The translations under genes and the position numbers were made by a program. Source: Phascolarctobacterium sp. (lineage in GTDB: Bacteria; Bacillota; Negativicutes; Acidaminococcales; Acidaminococcaceae). From it: a DNA stretch of 64,000 nt. The notes below the pieces were generated by a model, which made no database searches, was not told the DNA's origin, and was given only the letters and a program-made list of their open reading frames with translations. This document shows, one piece after another, positions 7,845 through 15,458 of the stretch (its first letter is position 1; every line of letters starts with the position of its first letter). The stretch is taken from NCBI GenBank assembly GCA_030531205.1, contig JAUNOC010000004.1, forward strand, positions 1 to 64,000, in the 5' to 3' direction.

Positions 7845-8423
7845 ATGCAAAATTCTACTTGTAGTCAAACAAATTTTTCTGAACTGCTGAAAGCGGCTCA
7901 GAACCACGAACAGTCCGCAAGGGATGAATTAGGGGTAATGTATATGCCATTAATTGAGAAAATTGCCAACAGGCATAATTATGCTTTATATCTTGGTGAA
8001 GATGCAGTAGGGGATGCCTCTGAGGCATTTACTCATGCTATGGATGCATTTGATGGCAACGATCAAAAAATCTTTGAAAATTATGCTTGCAGATGTATCT
8101 ATAATCATCTTGACCGAAAGATGCGGTGTAATTTTGAGCGGGCAAAAGTTGAAACCTTGCCGGACGAGAAATTTCAGTTTCCTGAACAGGAATATTTGCC
8201 TGAGTTTGACAAGCGGCTTTTATTTGATGTAGTAAGACCTTTATTATCAGATAAACAGTTTGCGGTGTTGTATCCTATGGTAACGGAATGTTTGACGGTA
8301 ACTGAGGTTTCCAAACGTTTGGGTTTGAGCAGAAAAGGTGTTTATAAACATCTTGATGCGGCTCGGAAAATTTTAAAGGATGTCCCTGTGGTTAGGGAAA
8401 TGATTGGCGATTATCAACAGTGA
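7845..8423 (+). CDS. Phage-like sigma-70 family factor
   Basis: A 192-residue protein with the two-domain layout of small sigma factors. A region-2-like helical domain (about 25-95) contains the YLGEDAVGDASEAFTHAMDAFDG stretch, equivalent to the DLxQEAxxxxxxAxxxFD core helix. A C-terminal region-4 HTH (about 150-185) reads LTVTEVSKRLGLSRKGVYKHLDAARKIL. ATG 7845 has a perfect AGGAGG five nt upstream and is preferred to the upstream TTG. It is followed at once by a terminator, so the genes after it need their own promoter, possibly one read by this factor. Alternative: a sigma-like regulator without promoter-opening activity. Confidence 0.75.
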   Translation: MQNSTCSQTNFSELLKAAQNHEQSARDELGVMYMPLIEKIANRHNYALYLGEDAVGDASEAFTHAMDAFDGNDQKIFENYACRCIYNHLDRKMRCNFERAKVETLPDEKFQFPEQEYLPEFDKRLLFDVVRPLLSDKQFAVLYPMVTECLTVTEVSKRLGLSRKGVYKHLDAARKILKDVPVVREMIGDYQQ

Positions 8424-8431
8424 TTGCCAGA

Positions 8432-8470
8432 ATTTTGGGAATGTGGACGCACATTCCCAAAATTTTTTAC
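8432..8470 (+). terminator. Terminator after the sigma-factor gene
   Basis: A perfect 15-bp stem (8432-8446 with 8451-8465) with GACG loop is followed by a T-run. It uncouples the sigma gene from the downstream DUF1659 operon. Confidence 0.85.
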
Positions 8471-8559
8471 AAAGGGGGTAACACTTTTCAAAAAAAATGA
8501 CTATGTATAGGGTGAAGGCCCCAGTGAGGTACCGACAGGCGGTTTTCAAATTTGCAAAG
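8471..8559 (+). promoter_or_regulatory. Leader/promoter region of the DUF1659 operon
   Basis: No consensus sigma-A hexamer pair is visible here, although an operon must start in this gap. GGGGGTAACACTTTT at about 8474-8488 and TATGTATAGGG at about 8501-8511 are the candidate blocks for an alternative-sigma promoter. A GC-richer segment follows (8513-8545). This is an inference from position. Confidence 0.35.
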
Positions 8560-8575
8560 AAAGGAGAAAAAGATT

Positions 8576-8809
8576 ATGGCAGTTACTTCTACTCTTGTGA
8601 ACCGTACTTTGACTTTGGCTTTGAACGCCGGCACAACCGTTGCGGGCAACGCAAAAGTTAAAAACCGTAGTTTCACAAACATCAATCCCGAAAGTGATGA
8701 TGCGGCACTATTTTCTACCGCCAACACTTTGGCAGGTTTGATGGCAAATACACTGACAGCGGTGTATTTCAATGAGAAATCTTTGTTAAGTAATGTTGAA
8801 AATGCATAA
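8576..8809 (+). CDS. DUF1659 family protein
   Basis: A 77-residue protein matching the pattern of DUF1659 small proteins of Firmicutes: MAVTSTLVNRTLTLAL, then a repeated beta/alpha pattern ending LTAVYFNEKSLL. There is no signal peptide and no membrane segment. Function is unknown. ATG 8576 follows AAAGGAG at 8560-8566. It begins the second part of the sigma/amidase cassette and is followed after 21 nt by the next small gene. Confidence 0.75.
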   Translation: MAVTSTLVNRTLTLALNAGTTVAGNAKVKNRSFTNINPESDDAALFSTANTLAGLMANTLTAVYFNEKSLLSNVENA

Positions 8810-8830
8810 GCATAGAAAGGAGATTTGCAG

Positions 8831-8998
8831 ATGAACAAAGATTTGAAAAACCTGTTGCAATTAGTAATTAAGGCAGGTATTGAACAGGGCATACTTGGCG
8901 GCAGCAGCCGTGTGTGTCGCAAACAGAGAACCAAAGCGAATCGGAACGGGGAGGACTCGTTCCCTACGGCAGAGGAAAATTTTAAGAAAGGAGAATAA
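8831..8998 (+). CDS. 55-residue hypothetical protein of the DUF1659/DUF2922 cassette
   Basis: A short frame from ATG 8831 with GGAG about 8 nt upstream. The N-terminal half is helical (MNKDLKNLLQLVIKAGIEQG). The C-terminal half is basic and then acidic and looks disordered. I recognise no family. The ribosome-binding site of the DUF2922 gene lies inside its last codons, so the two are probably coupled. Confidence 0.6.
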   Translation: MNKDLKNLLQLVIKAGIEQGILGGSSRVCRKQRTKANRNGEDSFPTAEENFKKGE

Positions 8999-9003
8999 GG
9001 ATT

Positions 9004-9237
9004 ATGGAAACTGTTACTTTGGTCTTGGTGTTTTTGGACAGCGAGAATAATGAAAAGTCCATCACCATTAAAGACCCCAAAATGGATTTGTCTTTGGAAG
9101 AAGTTACGGATGCTATGCAGGAAATTATTGATAGCGATGCTATCCTGACTGCGGCAGGCAATCACTTGCAAACTGTGTCCCAATGCTATTACAAGACAGT
9201 AACTATCACCCGCCCCGAACCGGAAGACGGGGAGTAA
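9004..9237 (+). CDS. DUF2922 family protein
   Basis: A 77-residue protein with the DUF2922 pattern: a first strand TVTLVLVFLDSENNEKSITIKDPK, a helix EVTDAMQEIIDSDA and a final strand. Function is unknown. It commonly accompanies DUF1659 proteins in Firmicutes, and it does so here. ATG 9004 follows AAGGAG at 8987-8992. The next gene starts 19 nt after its stop behind GAAAGGAG. Confidence 0.75.
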   Translation: METVTLVLVFLDSENNEKSITIKDPKMDLSLEEVTDAMQEIIDSDAILTAAGNHLQTVSQCYYKTVTITRPEPEDGE

Positions 9238-9256
9238 TTTGAAAGGAGTTTAGATT

Positions 9257-9817
9257 ATGTTAGTGCGAAATGTTAAACAGGTTTCAGCAGAGGAATTGCT
9301 GAAGATGGCAGAGGCGGCGAGGGGGAAAATCAATACGATTTTCCTCCACTGGACTGCTTGTGCTTATGGTCAGGTGTTTGATGATTATCATTTGTGTATT
9401 GGTAAAGATGGTAATATTGATGCACCTTCAGAGATGTTTGATTTGGCAGAGGTTAAAGCCCATACTTGGATGAGAAATGCTGGAGCGGTGGGAATTGCCA
9501 TTGAGGCGGCACGGGGTGCTAAAATTGATGGTGAATGGACGATTAACTATGGTAAGAAATCGCCACCCACAGAGGAACAAATCAAAGGTTTGGCTTTGGC
9601 AGTTGCCATCATTTGCAAGGGAGCAGGTATTCCTATTGATAAGGATACGGTAATGACTCACGCAGAAATTGCGGATGTGGACGGTTACGGGGTTTATGAC
9701 ACTGACCCGGATATGAGATGGGATTTGCTCCGTTTGCCTTTCGCTTCCGGTGTCAGCGGAGGAGAGTATATCCGCAGTTTGGCTTCCGCCAAACTGGAGG
9801 ATATAGAGAAAAGATAA
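9257..9817 (+). CDS. N-acetylmuramoyl-L-alanine amidase, Amidase_2/PGRP type
   Basis: Predicted zinc amidase that cuts the bond between N-acetylmuramic acid and the first L-alanine of peptidoglycan. The 186-residue product shows the expected elements: LHWTA near residue 31 (first zinc histidine), a middle VGIAIE strand, and MTHAEI near residue 139 (second histidine) followed by DTDPDMRWDL. No signal peptide is visible, so it would need another way out of the cytoplasm, as phage endolysins do. It is followed by a YvrJ-type membrane peptide, an arrangement reminiscent of an endolysin/holin pair. That reading is an inference. Confidence 0.8.
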   Translation: MLVRNVKQVSAEELLKMAEAARGKINTIFLHWTACAYGQVFDDYHLCIGKDGNIDAPSEMFDLAEVKAHTWMRNAGAVGIAIEAARGAKIDGEWTINYGKKSPPTEEQIKGLALAVAIICKGAGIPIDKDTVMTHAEIADVDGYGVYDTDPDMRWDLLRLPFASGVSGGEYIRSLASAKLEDIEKR

Positions 9818-9840
9818 AAGAGATAAGATAAGGAGGAAAA

Positions 9841-9987
9841 ATGGAACTGAATGAAATTTTGCAGAGTGCCAGTAATTATGGTTTTCCTATGCTGATAAGT
9901 TGCTATTTGCTTGTGCGTATGGAAAACAGGATGAATGAACTGACGGAGGCACTGAACAAACTTTGTGTGGCGTTGGAACACAAATAA
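9841..9987 (+). CDS. YvrJ-type small membrane protein (holin-like)
   Basis: A 48-residue protein, MELNEILQSASNYGFPMLIS and onward, with one hydrophobic segment (about 13-26) followed by an amphipathic helix rich in Leu and Glu. This is the layout of YvrJ-family and BhlA-like small proteins. AGGAGG lies 5 nt before ATG 9841. It is the last gene of the cassette and is followed directly by a terminator. Membrane location is predicted; a holin role is speculative. Confidence 0.7.
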   Translation: MELNEILQSASNYGFPMLISCYLLVRMENRMNELTEALNKLCVALEHK

Positions 9988-10020
9988 AAAAAGCCCTGTG
10001 CGAAAGCATGGGGCTTTTTT
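9986..10020 (+). terminator. Terminator closing the sigma/amidase cassette
   Basis: AAAAAAGCCCTGTGC pairs with GCATGGGGCTTTTTT around a GAAA tetraloop. Confidence 0.9.
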
Positions 10021-10053
10021 AATGATAAATTATAAGTTAAAAATTATAAATTG

Positions 10054-10077
10054 TGGTAAGATGTTCCTTTGGTTATA
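10054..10077 (+). repeat. R1 dispersed repeat
   Basis: Copy of the R1 core (consensus GGTAAGATGTTCCTGTGATT plus ATA), here with TTTGG in the centre. TTCCT and the following AGGAA can pair. An AT-rich AAGTTAAAAATTATAAATT-type segment precedes it. Confidence 0.8.
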
Positions 10078-10103
10078 GCAGGAAAGTTAGAGGTTGAGTA
10101 ACC

Positions 10104-10256
10104 GCCCTCTTTTGAGGGAGGGGGACCGTCGGTATTTTTTCGGTGGACGGTGGAGGGAGCGATTATGTAGTGATAAAGTTTTCTGCGTAATCTGCACCCC
10201 CAGTCGCAACCACGTCCCTAAAAGCGACAGCCCCCGCAAGGGCGGGGGCTTTTTCT
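10104..10256. repeat. R2 GC-rich palindromic repeat
   Basis: CCCTCTTTTGAGGGAGGGGGACCG at its left end and a 9-bp hairpin AGCCCCCGC/GGCGGGGGCT at 10229-10250 followed by TTTTTC at its right end. The same order of blocks recurs at 34621-34774, including a shared internal stretch of about 30 bp around 'AAAGTTTTCTGCGTAATC'. The right hairpin could act as a terminator. Confidence 0.8.
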
Positions 10257-10299
10257 GTAACCTGACACCTGTAACCTGTTCGCAATTTGCTTAAGTTTA

Positions 10300-10308
10300 T
10301 GGTATAAT
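10300..10308 (+). promoter_or_regulatory. Extended -10 promoter of trmK
   Basis: TG at 10300-10301 and TATAAT at 10303-10308; a weak TTCGCA lies 18 bp upstream. The start codon at 10321 follows the -10 by only 12 nt, leaving a leader of about 6 nt and no Shine-Dalgarno site. Confidence 0.65.
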
Positions 10309-10320
10309 AATTTAATTATT

Positions 10321-11013
10321 ATGAAGTTAGACAAGCGTTTGCGTGCTATTGCAGAGTTAGTGCCGCAGGGGGCGGTGCTGGCGGATGTGGGCAGTGACCA
10401 CGCCTACCTTCCCTCTGCTTTGCTTTTGGACAAAAAAATAAAATATGCCATCGCTACGGATGTGGCGGCTGGCCCTTGCAAAGTTGCCCAAACAACCCTT
10501 GCTATGCAGGGTTTAACCAAATCGGCGGAGGTACGTCAGGGGGACGGTCTGCAACCGTTAAAGCCGAATGAGGCGGACTGTATTGTTATTGCGGGTATGG
10601 GCGGTAACACCATTATGGAGATTTTGGCGGCAACTCCCGCTGTGGCACAGTCGGCGGCAAAACTGATTTTGCAACCTATGCAGGTGGCAGACAGGTTGCG
10701 GCAATACTTGGTCAGCAATGGTTACGCAATAACTGATGAGGATTTGGTGCAGGATGAGGAATATCTTTATGAGATTATTGTTGCCCGTCCTTCCGAAAAT
10801 TCCGTCAGTCATTATTCAGAGGCGGAACTTTTGCTTGGGCCTGTGCTTTTGGCAAAGCATCATCCGCTTTTGGCTTTGCAGTTTGCCAAGCAGAAAGGGA
10901 TTTTGCAAAGGGTTTTGGACGGTATGGAACAGAGCGCCGGGGCGGTGAATACGGAGAAATATGTAAAGATAAAAAAATTATTGCAGGAAGTGGAGAGTTT
11001 GGAAAAATGTTAG
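10321..11013 (+). CDS. trmK: tRNA (adenine(22)-N1)-methyltransferase TrmK
   Basis: Methylates N1 of A22 in the D-loop of certain tRNAs. The 230-residue protein has the TrmK Rossmann core: ADVGSDHAYLP (about 22-32, SAM binding), an acidic ATDVAAGP turn and IVIAGMGGNTI (about 88-98). A helical C-terminal domain follows. There is no ribosome-binding site before ATG 10321, and the promoter is so close that the mRNA is probably almost leaderless. The stop overlaps the nif3 start by 7 nt. The trmK-nif3 pair is conserved in Firmicutes. Confidence 0.92.
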   Translation: MKLDKRLRAIAELVPQGAVLADVGSDHAYLPSALLLDKKIKYAIATDVAAGPCKVAQTTLAMQGLTKSAEVRQGDGLQPLKPNEADCIVIAGMGGNTIMEILAATPAVAQSAAKLILQPMQVADRLRQYLVSNGYAITDEDLVQDEEYLYEIIVARPSENSVSHYSEAELLLGPVLLAKHHPLLALQFAKQKGILQRVLDGMEQSAGAVNTEKYVKIKKLLQEVESLEKC

Positions 11014-11765
11014 TTAAAGATGCTGTGGCGATTATGGAAAAGATTGCGCCGAAAAAATTGGCGTTGGACTGGGATAATCCCGGTTTGCAGATTGGCAGGT
11101 TGAACAACAGGGTTACAAAGGTTTTGTTCACCCTTGATTTGACACCTAATGCGGTCAAGCAAGCGGTAAAGGTTAAGGCGGATTTAATCATTACCCATCA
11201 TCCTGTAATTTATCAGAAACTTGCCAATGTGGCGGATAATGAATGGCAGAAGGATTTGCTTTTGCAGTGTGCGGAAAAGAAGATTGCGGTGCTCAGTGCC
11301 CACACTAACTGGGATGCGGCTCAGGGCGGCGTGAATGATGTTTTGGCAAAGGCGTTGGGCTTGAAAAAAATTAAACTTTTGGACAAGGAAACCCAGATTG
11401 GCAGGATGGGGGAAGTGCCCAGTTGTGATTTGGAAAAGTTTGCCGCCAAAGTGAAAAAGGTTTTGGGCGTGCCGGCGGTAACTTTTATCAGTGGGGGTAA
11501 AAAGGTTCATAAGGTTGCGGTTTGCGGCGGTGCCGGGGGTGATTTTCTGGATTGGGTTTTACAAACCGGTTGTGACACTTTTCTTACGGCGGATATTAAA
11601 TATCACTTGGCACAGCGGGGGGCTTATATGGGGCTGAACCTGATTGACGGTACCCATCAGGGAACGGAACGGATTTCCATGCAGGAGATGTTGAACAAGT
11701 TTAAGAAATATACTAAGGTTGATACGGTTCTCTTTGAAGATTCCATCCTAATGGAGGTTGTATAA
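11007..11765 (+). CDS. Nif3-like dinuclear metal-centre protein
   Basis: Nif3/YqfO family protein of 252 residues, the short form without the inserted CutA/PII-like domain seen in B. subtilis YqfO. Metal-binding residues are recognisable: ITHHPV (H64, H65), AHTNWD, and a C-terminal THQGTER. Members form hexameric toroids with a two-metal site. Their substrate is debated, and a GTP cyclohydrolase role has been suggested for some. It overlaps trmK and sits directly before the YhaM-type nuclease gene, so all three probably form one transcript. Confidence 0.9.
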   Translation: MLVKDAVAIMEKIAPKKLALDWDNPGLQIGRLNNRVTKVLFTLDLTPNAVKQAVKVKADLIITHHPVIYQKLANVADNEWQKDLLLQCAEKKIAVLSAHTNWDAAQGGVNDVLAKALGLKKIKLLDKETQIGRMGEVPSCDLEKFAAKVKKVLGVPAVTFISGGKKVHKVAVCGGAGGDFLDWVLQTGCDTFLTADIKYHLAQRGAYMGLNLIDGTHQGTERISMQEMLNKFKKYTKVDTVLFEDSILMEVV

Positions 11766-11766
11766 A

Positions 11767-12690
11767 ATGATTAGCGAGTTAAAGATTGGGCAGAAGGTTC
11801 ATGCGGCTTTTCTGGTGAGGGTGAACAGAATAGGCATTTCCAGTAACGGCAAAAATTTTGCCAGGGGTTTTTTGGATGATGCTTCCGGCCAGATTGGCTT
11901 TATTTGTTTTGACCAGGATGCGGTGGAAAAACTGCGTTCCGTTGAACAGCCAGCACCTTTTGTTATTGCCGGTTCGGTGGATGCCAACAAGTTCAGTGAT
12001 GATATGAAACTGCAAATTGTTTTGCAAAAGGTCAGCGATTTGATGCCGGAGGACGATATCAGTCATCTTCTTCCTGTCGGTGATTTTGACAGGGATGCTT
12101 ACGAGGCGGAATTAAAACGCTATATGGGGATGATTAAACAGCCGGTACTGGGTACTTTGGTAAAAAATCTTTTGCAGGGGGCTTTGTATGAGCAATTTTT
12201 GCAAAATCCGGCGGGGATGCGCCTGCACCACGCTTATATTGGGGGGCTTTTGCAGCATAGTGTGAATGTTACCCGTTTGGCGGTGGCAATGGGGGATGCT
12301 ATTGGGGATATGGATAAGGATTTGATTATTGCGGGTGCTTTGCTCCACGATATTGGCAAGGTGAGGGAAATTTCTTCCGGTATGGGATTCCCCTATACTA
12401 CGGAGGGACGGCTGGTGGGGCATATTACTATGTCCGTGCTGATGGTTCAGCAACAGGCGGATGCTTTGAAGATGCCGGCTTCCACATTGGAACAGTTGAT
12501 GCATATTTTGTTGAGCCATCATGGGGACAGGGAAAACGGCAGTCCGGTGGAGTGCGAAACCAAGGAGGCCTTTGTGGTGCATTACGCAGACGAACTGGAT
12601 GCCACCATTAACCAGTTTAAGCCGGTCAGGGAAGATACCTGGAGTTATAACAAGATGTTGCAAAGGTATATTTTGGACAGGAAAAAATAA
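11767..12690 (+). CDS. YhaM-type 3'-5' exoribonuclease (OB-fold + HD domain)
   Basis: A 307-residue protein with an N-terminal nucleic-acid-binding OB-fold (about 5-90; IGQKVHAAFLVR, FLDDASGQIGFICFD) and a C-terminal HD phosphohydrolase domain. The HD residues are visible in LHHAYIGGLLQHS, ALLHDIGKV and LSHHGD. This is the domain order of YhaM, a metal-dependent 3'-5' exonuclease of Gram-positive bacteria. ATG 11767, with GGAGG nine nt upstream, is preferred over a TTG at 11758. It begins 1 nt after the nif3 stop. Confidence 0.9.
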   Translation: MISELKIGQKVHAAFLVRVNRIGISSNGKNFARGFLDDASGQIGFICFDQDAVEKLRSVEQPAPFVIAGSVDANKFSDDMKLQIVLQKVSDLMPEDDISHLLPVGDFDRDAYEAELKRYMGMIKQPVLGTLVKNLLQGALYEQFLQNPAGMRLHHAYIGGLLQHSVNVTRLAVAMGDAIGDMDKDLIIAGALLHDIGKVREISSGMGFPYTTEGRLVGHITMSVLMVQQQADALKMPASTLEQLMHILLSHHGDRENGSPVECETKEAFVVHYADELDATINQFKPVREDTWSYNKMLQRYILDRKK

Positions 12691-12764
12691 ATATCTTGAA
12701 TAATTTATCAAAATGTGGTATTTTATTAGGTATTATTTTAGTAAATAAGTAGTGAGGAAAGAAA

Positions 12765-13280
12765 ATGTTTGAATCATTCTGCCCGGATTACAGGGTAAAA
12801 AGTATTTATGATATTTCGGCAAAATGGCTGAAAAGAAACGGTTTCACCAAGATTGTGGTGGATATGGACAACACTTTGCTGCCGTCCGATAAGAATTTGG
12901 TGAGTCCCAGGGCTCTGACCTGGATTCGTCAGATGCAACAGCAGCGTGTGAATGTGGCTCTGATTACCAACAAGAACGGTGAACGGGTTGACCAGATTAT
13001 GCGTCAGTGTGCCATCGGCTGCATTAAGCGTGCCGGCAAACCCCTGCCTTTTTGCTACAAGCAGGTGAAAAAGGCCTTTGGCGGCGGTAAGATTTTATAC
13101 ATTGGTGATGAGATTATGACGGATGTGCTGGGTGCAAGGTTCAGCAATTATCCGGTTATTTTGGTAGAGTCCTTGGGCGGTAAAGAGGGCTGGTGGACCC
13201 GGCTTATGCGAAAGTTGGGCAATTTCTTCTTTAATCGTCTGGTTGCCAGCGGTAAGATGCCCAAGGAGAGAGTTCTATGA
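12765..13280 (+). CDS. YqeG-family HAD phosphatase
   Basis: A 171-residue HAD superfamily IIIA phosphatase. The catalytic motif DMDNTL has the nucleophile D33 and D35; the last motif is YIGDEIMTDVLGA. YqeG proteins are often linked to ribosome assembly or phosphatidylglycerophosphate dephosphorylation. The substrate cannot be decided here. The usual partner yqeH does not follow; a nitrilase overlaps its end by 4 nt instead. Confidence 0.88.
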   Translation: MFESFCPDYRVKSIYDISAKWLKRNGFTKIVVDMDNTLLPSDKNLVSPRALTWIRQMQQQRVNVALITNKNGERVDQIMRQCAIGCIKRAGKPLPFCYKQVKKAFGGGKILYIGDEIMTDVLGARFSNYPVILVESLGGKEGWWTRLMRKLGNFFFNRLVASGKMPKERVL

Positions 13281-14053
13281 AAATTGCCCTGATCCAAATG
13301 CAGGTGTTGGAAAAAGCGAAGGAAGCCAACGCACGGCATGGATTAGAGTTAATTCAACAGGCGGCAGGGGATAATGATTTGGTTATTCTGCCGGAGATTT
13401 GGACAACGGGGTATTCTTTGGGACATTTGAGAACGGAAGCGGAGGAGATGGACAATGGGTTCATTCAATCCTTACGGGATATTGCCAAAGAAAACCGGTG
13501 TCTGCTTCTGCCCGGTTCTGTACCGATGAAACATGAGGACAAGATTTTCAACACCAGCATTGCCATTGACCGTGCAGGGAAGATTGTAAATGTGTATGAC
13601 AAGGTGCATCTTTTCCAGATGTATCATGAGGATAGGTTCTTCGCCGCCGGCGACAAGTTTAACTGTTACGAGTTGGACGGGATTACAATGGCTTCCACCG
13701 TCTGTTACGATTTGCGTTTTCCGGAATTATACCGGCATATGGCTTTGGCAGGTGCAAAAATTTGTTTTGTAGTTGCGGAGTGGCCGGATACAAGGGGTGC
13801 AATTTGGCGGTTGCTTTTGCAGGCACGGGCGGCAGAAAATCACATGTTTGTGGTGGGTGTAAATGCAGTTGGTGTCAGTGGCAGTCAAAAGTTTTTTGGA
13901 CATAGTATGGTTTGCGGTCCGGACGGCAGGATAATTGTTGAGGGCGGAACAAAGGAGGAAATCATACGGACGGAAATCAATATTGAAGAAGTGGAGCAAG
14001 TCCGTGAAGGACTTAATGCACTTAAGGACGTTCGCAGGGAATTGATAAAATAA
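13277..14053 (+). CDS. Carbon-nitrogen hydrolase (nitrilase superfamily)
   Basis: A 258-residue hydrolase with the complete nitrilase triad: E40 in LPEIWTTGY, K109 in YDKVHLF and C143 in STVCYDLRFPEL. The CYDLRFPE phrase fits the omega-amidase/NIT2-like branch, which hydrolyses alpha-ketoglutaramate or similar amides in salvage reactions. The specific substrate is not determined by the sequence. It overlaps yqeG by 4 nt and the dipeptidase gene by 1 nt. Confidence 0.88.
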   Translation: MKIALIQMQVLEKAKEANARHGLELIQQAAGDNDLVILPEIWTTGYSLGHLRTEAEEMDNGFIQSLRDIAKENRCLLLPGSVPMKHEDKIFNTSIAIDRAGKIVNVYDKVHLFQMYHEDRFFAAGDKFNCYELDGITMASTVCYDLRFPELYRHMALAGAKICFVVAEWPDTRGAIWRLLLQARAAENHMFVVGVNAVGVSGSQKFFGHSMVCGPDGRIIVEGGTKEEIIRTEINIEEVEQVREGLNALKDVRRELIK

Positions 14054-15108
14054 TGTTGGGAAAGAAACTTCTTGCCGGCGTGATTGCCGGTTTTATTTTC
14101 TCTAATTTTTATAACGATGCTTTGGCAAAGCGTGCGCCGGAGGAACCCCAGCGGGATGTGAAATACATTTTGGGGTTGTATTATGGTAACGGGGAGAATA
14201 TTCTTATCCGTGAGGATGGTGGGGAATTGCAACTTTTCTATCGTATTCCCGGTGATAAATGTTTTGCCAATTCCAATGTTTATCCTTTGACGAAAAACCG
14301 CTTTGACCACTACACTATGATTGAGGCGGGGCCGATGAGCCGTTTTGGTGAGGTCAGCGTAAAGTTTGAACGGGATGAGGACGGCTACGGCACTTCTTTG
14401 CGTATCGGCGGTCATGTTTATACCCGTTATTTTTTTAGCGGTGAGCGTGAGGGCGGCGAGGTAATGCGTTTGCCCGCCCGTACGGATTGGGATGCTTTGC
14501 GGCATGAGGCCAACAGTATTTCTGTGCCGGCTGCTTTGAGCAGGGGCAAGCAGGAGCCTTTGGTAAATCTTGCTACCCTAAAGGGCATCAGGTTAAAAAA
14601 TGTTTATGCCGGCAGTGATAATTTTTTCCAGGCGCCTCTCTACACGACGGAGAGAATGTATCTTACCCGTTCTGCGGCGGCGGCGTTGGCAAAGGCACAG
14701 GCGGAAGTTGCCAAACATGGTTATTCTTTAATCGTTTGGGATGCCTACCGTCCCTGGTCAGTAAGCAAACTGGCAAGTATGGCTTTGCCTGCCAACCAGA
14801 AGGATATGCTGGAAAACCCGGACACGGAGGGCAGTCCGCATAACACGGGAAATGCAGTGGATGTTGGACTTTATGAACCCAGCACGGGGGTGGAAATGGA
14901 AATGATTAGCGGTTTTGATGAGCCCAGTGTCCGCCAGTACAGCAAATTCCCCGGGGGTACTTCTTATCAGCGTTACTTGCGGGCATTGCTGACAGAGGCC
15001 ATGCTGAATGCAGGTTTCACGGGTGTGGAACATGAGTGGTGGCATTTTCAATATCAGGCAAATGTGCAGTATGCGCACTTGAATATAGCGTTAGAAAATT
15101 TGAAATGA
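14053..15108 (+). CDS. Secreted D-alanyl-D-alanine dipeptidase, VanX/DdpX-like (M15D)
   Basis: A 351-residue zinc dipeptidase predicted to split D-Ala-D-Ala or peptidoglycan-derived dipeptides outside the inner membrane. A signal peptide covers about residues 1-25 (LLAGVIAGFIFSNFYNDALA). Residues about 40-145 form a beta-rich domain of unknown role. The M15D domain holds WDAYRPW, SPHNTGNAVD (zinc ligands H263 and D270) and EWWHF (E328, H331). VanX itself is about 200 residues and cytoplasmic, so the signal peptide and N-terminal domain are the differences. A housekeeping recycling role is more likely than vancomycin resistance, since no vanH/vanA is present. Confidence 0.88.
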   Translation: MLGKKLLAGVIAGFIFSNFYNDALAKRAPEEPQRDVKYILGLYYGNGENILIREDGGELQLFYRIPGDKCFANSNVYPLTKNRFDHYTMIEAGPMSRFGEVSVKFERDEDGYGTSLRIGGHVYTRYFFSGEREGGEVMRLPARTDWDALRHEANSISVPAALSRGKQEPLVNLATLKGIRLKNVYAGSDNFFQAPLYTTERMYLTRSAAAALAKAQAEVAKHGYSLIVWDAYRPWSVSKLASMALPANQKDMLENPDTEGSPHNTGNAVDVGLYEPSTGVEMEMISGFDEPSVRQYSKFPGGTSYQRYLRALLTEAMLNAGFTGVEHEWWHFQYQANVQYAHLNIALENLK

Positions 15109-15118
15109 GGTGAAAGAA

Positions 15119-15457
15119 ATGAATGTTTATGATTGTGCTAATGAATTGGCTAAGGCCATTAAGGAAAGCAGGGAATTGGAAAAATTGCAGGAGGCAAAAA
15201 CTGCTTTGGACAAAGATGCAGATGCTAAGAAAATGGTGGATGATTTCTTGGAGGCCAGCCAGGAGGTTGATATTGCCAGGATGCAGGGCAAGACCCCTGA
15301 TCCGGTGAAAGAGGACAAGGTAAAACAACTTTATACTATTTTGGCTTTGAATAATGACGCACAGACCTATATCAATGCTTTGATGCGTTTCAATATGATG
15401 ATGGGCGACATTTCCAAAACAATTTCTGAGCCGGTACAAAGCGTAATTGGAGCGTAA
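15119..15457 (+). CDS. YlbF/YmcA-family protein
   Basis: A 112-residue all-helical protein of the YlbF family (MNVYDCANELAKAIKESREL then KKMVDDFLEASQEVDIARMQG). B. subtilis members form a complex that influences RNase Y processing and developmental regulation; the exact role here is unknown. ATG 15119 is preferred over GTG 15110 because the GAGG of the ribosome-binding site lies at 15107-15110. murB begins 1 nt after its stop. Confidence 0.85.
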   Translation: MNVYDCANELAKAIKESRELEKLQEAKTALDKDADAKKMVDDFLEASQEVDIARMQGKTPDPVKEDKVKQLYTILALNNDAQTYINALMRFNMMMGDISKTISEPVQSVIGA

Positions 15458-15458
15458 T

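Noticed and set aside
7425-9987. An intact prophage
   Set aside because: No integrase, capsid, portal, tail or replication genes and no attachment-site repeats are visible around the cassette.
10094-10294. A 66-codon frame in the gap before trmK
   Set aside because: It lies almost wholly within the R2 palindromic repeat, and its translation is the repeat itself. There is no good ribosome-binding site.
14053-15108. Vancomycin resistance operon
   Set aside because: Only a VanX-like dipeptidase is present, with a signal peptide; vanH, vanA/B and vanRS are absent.
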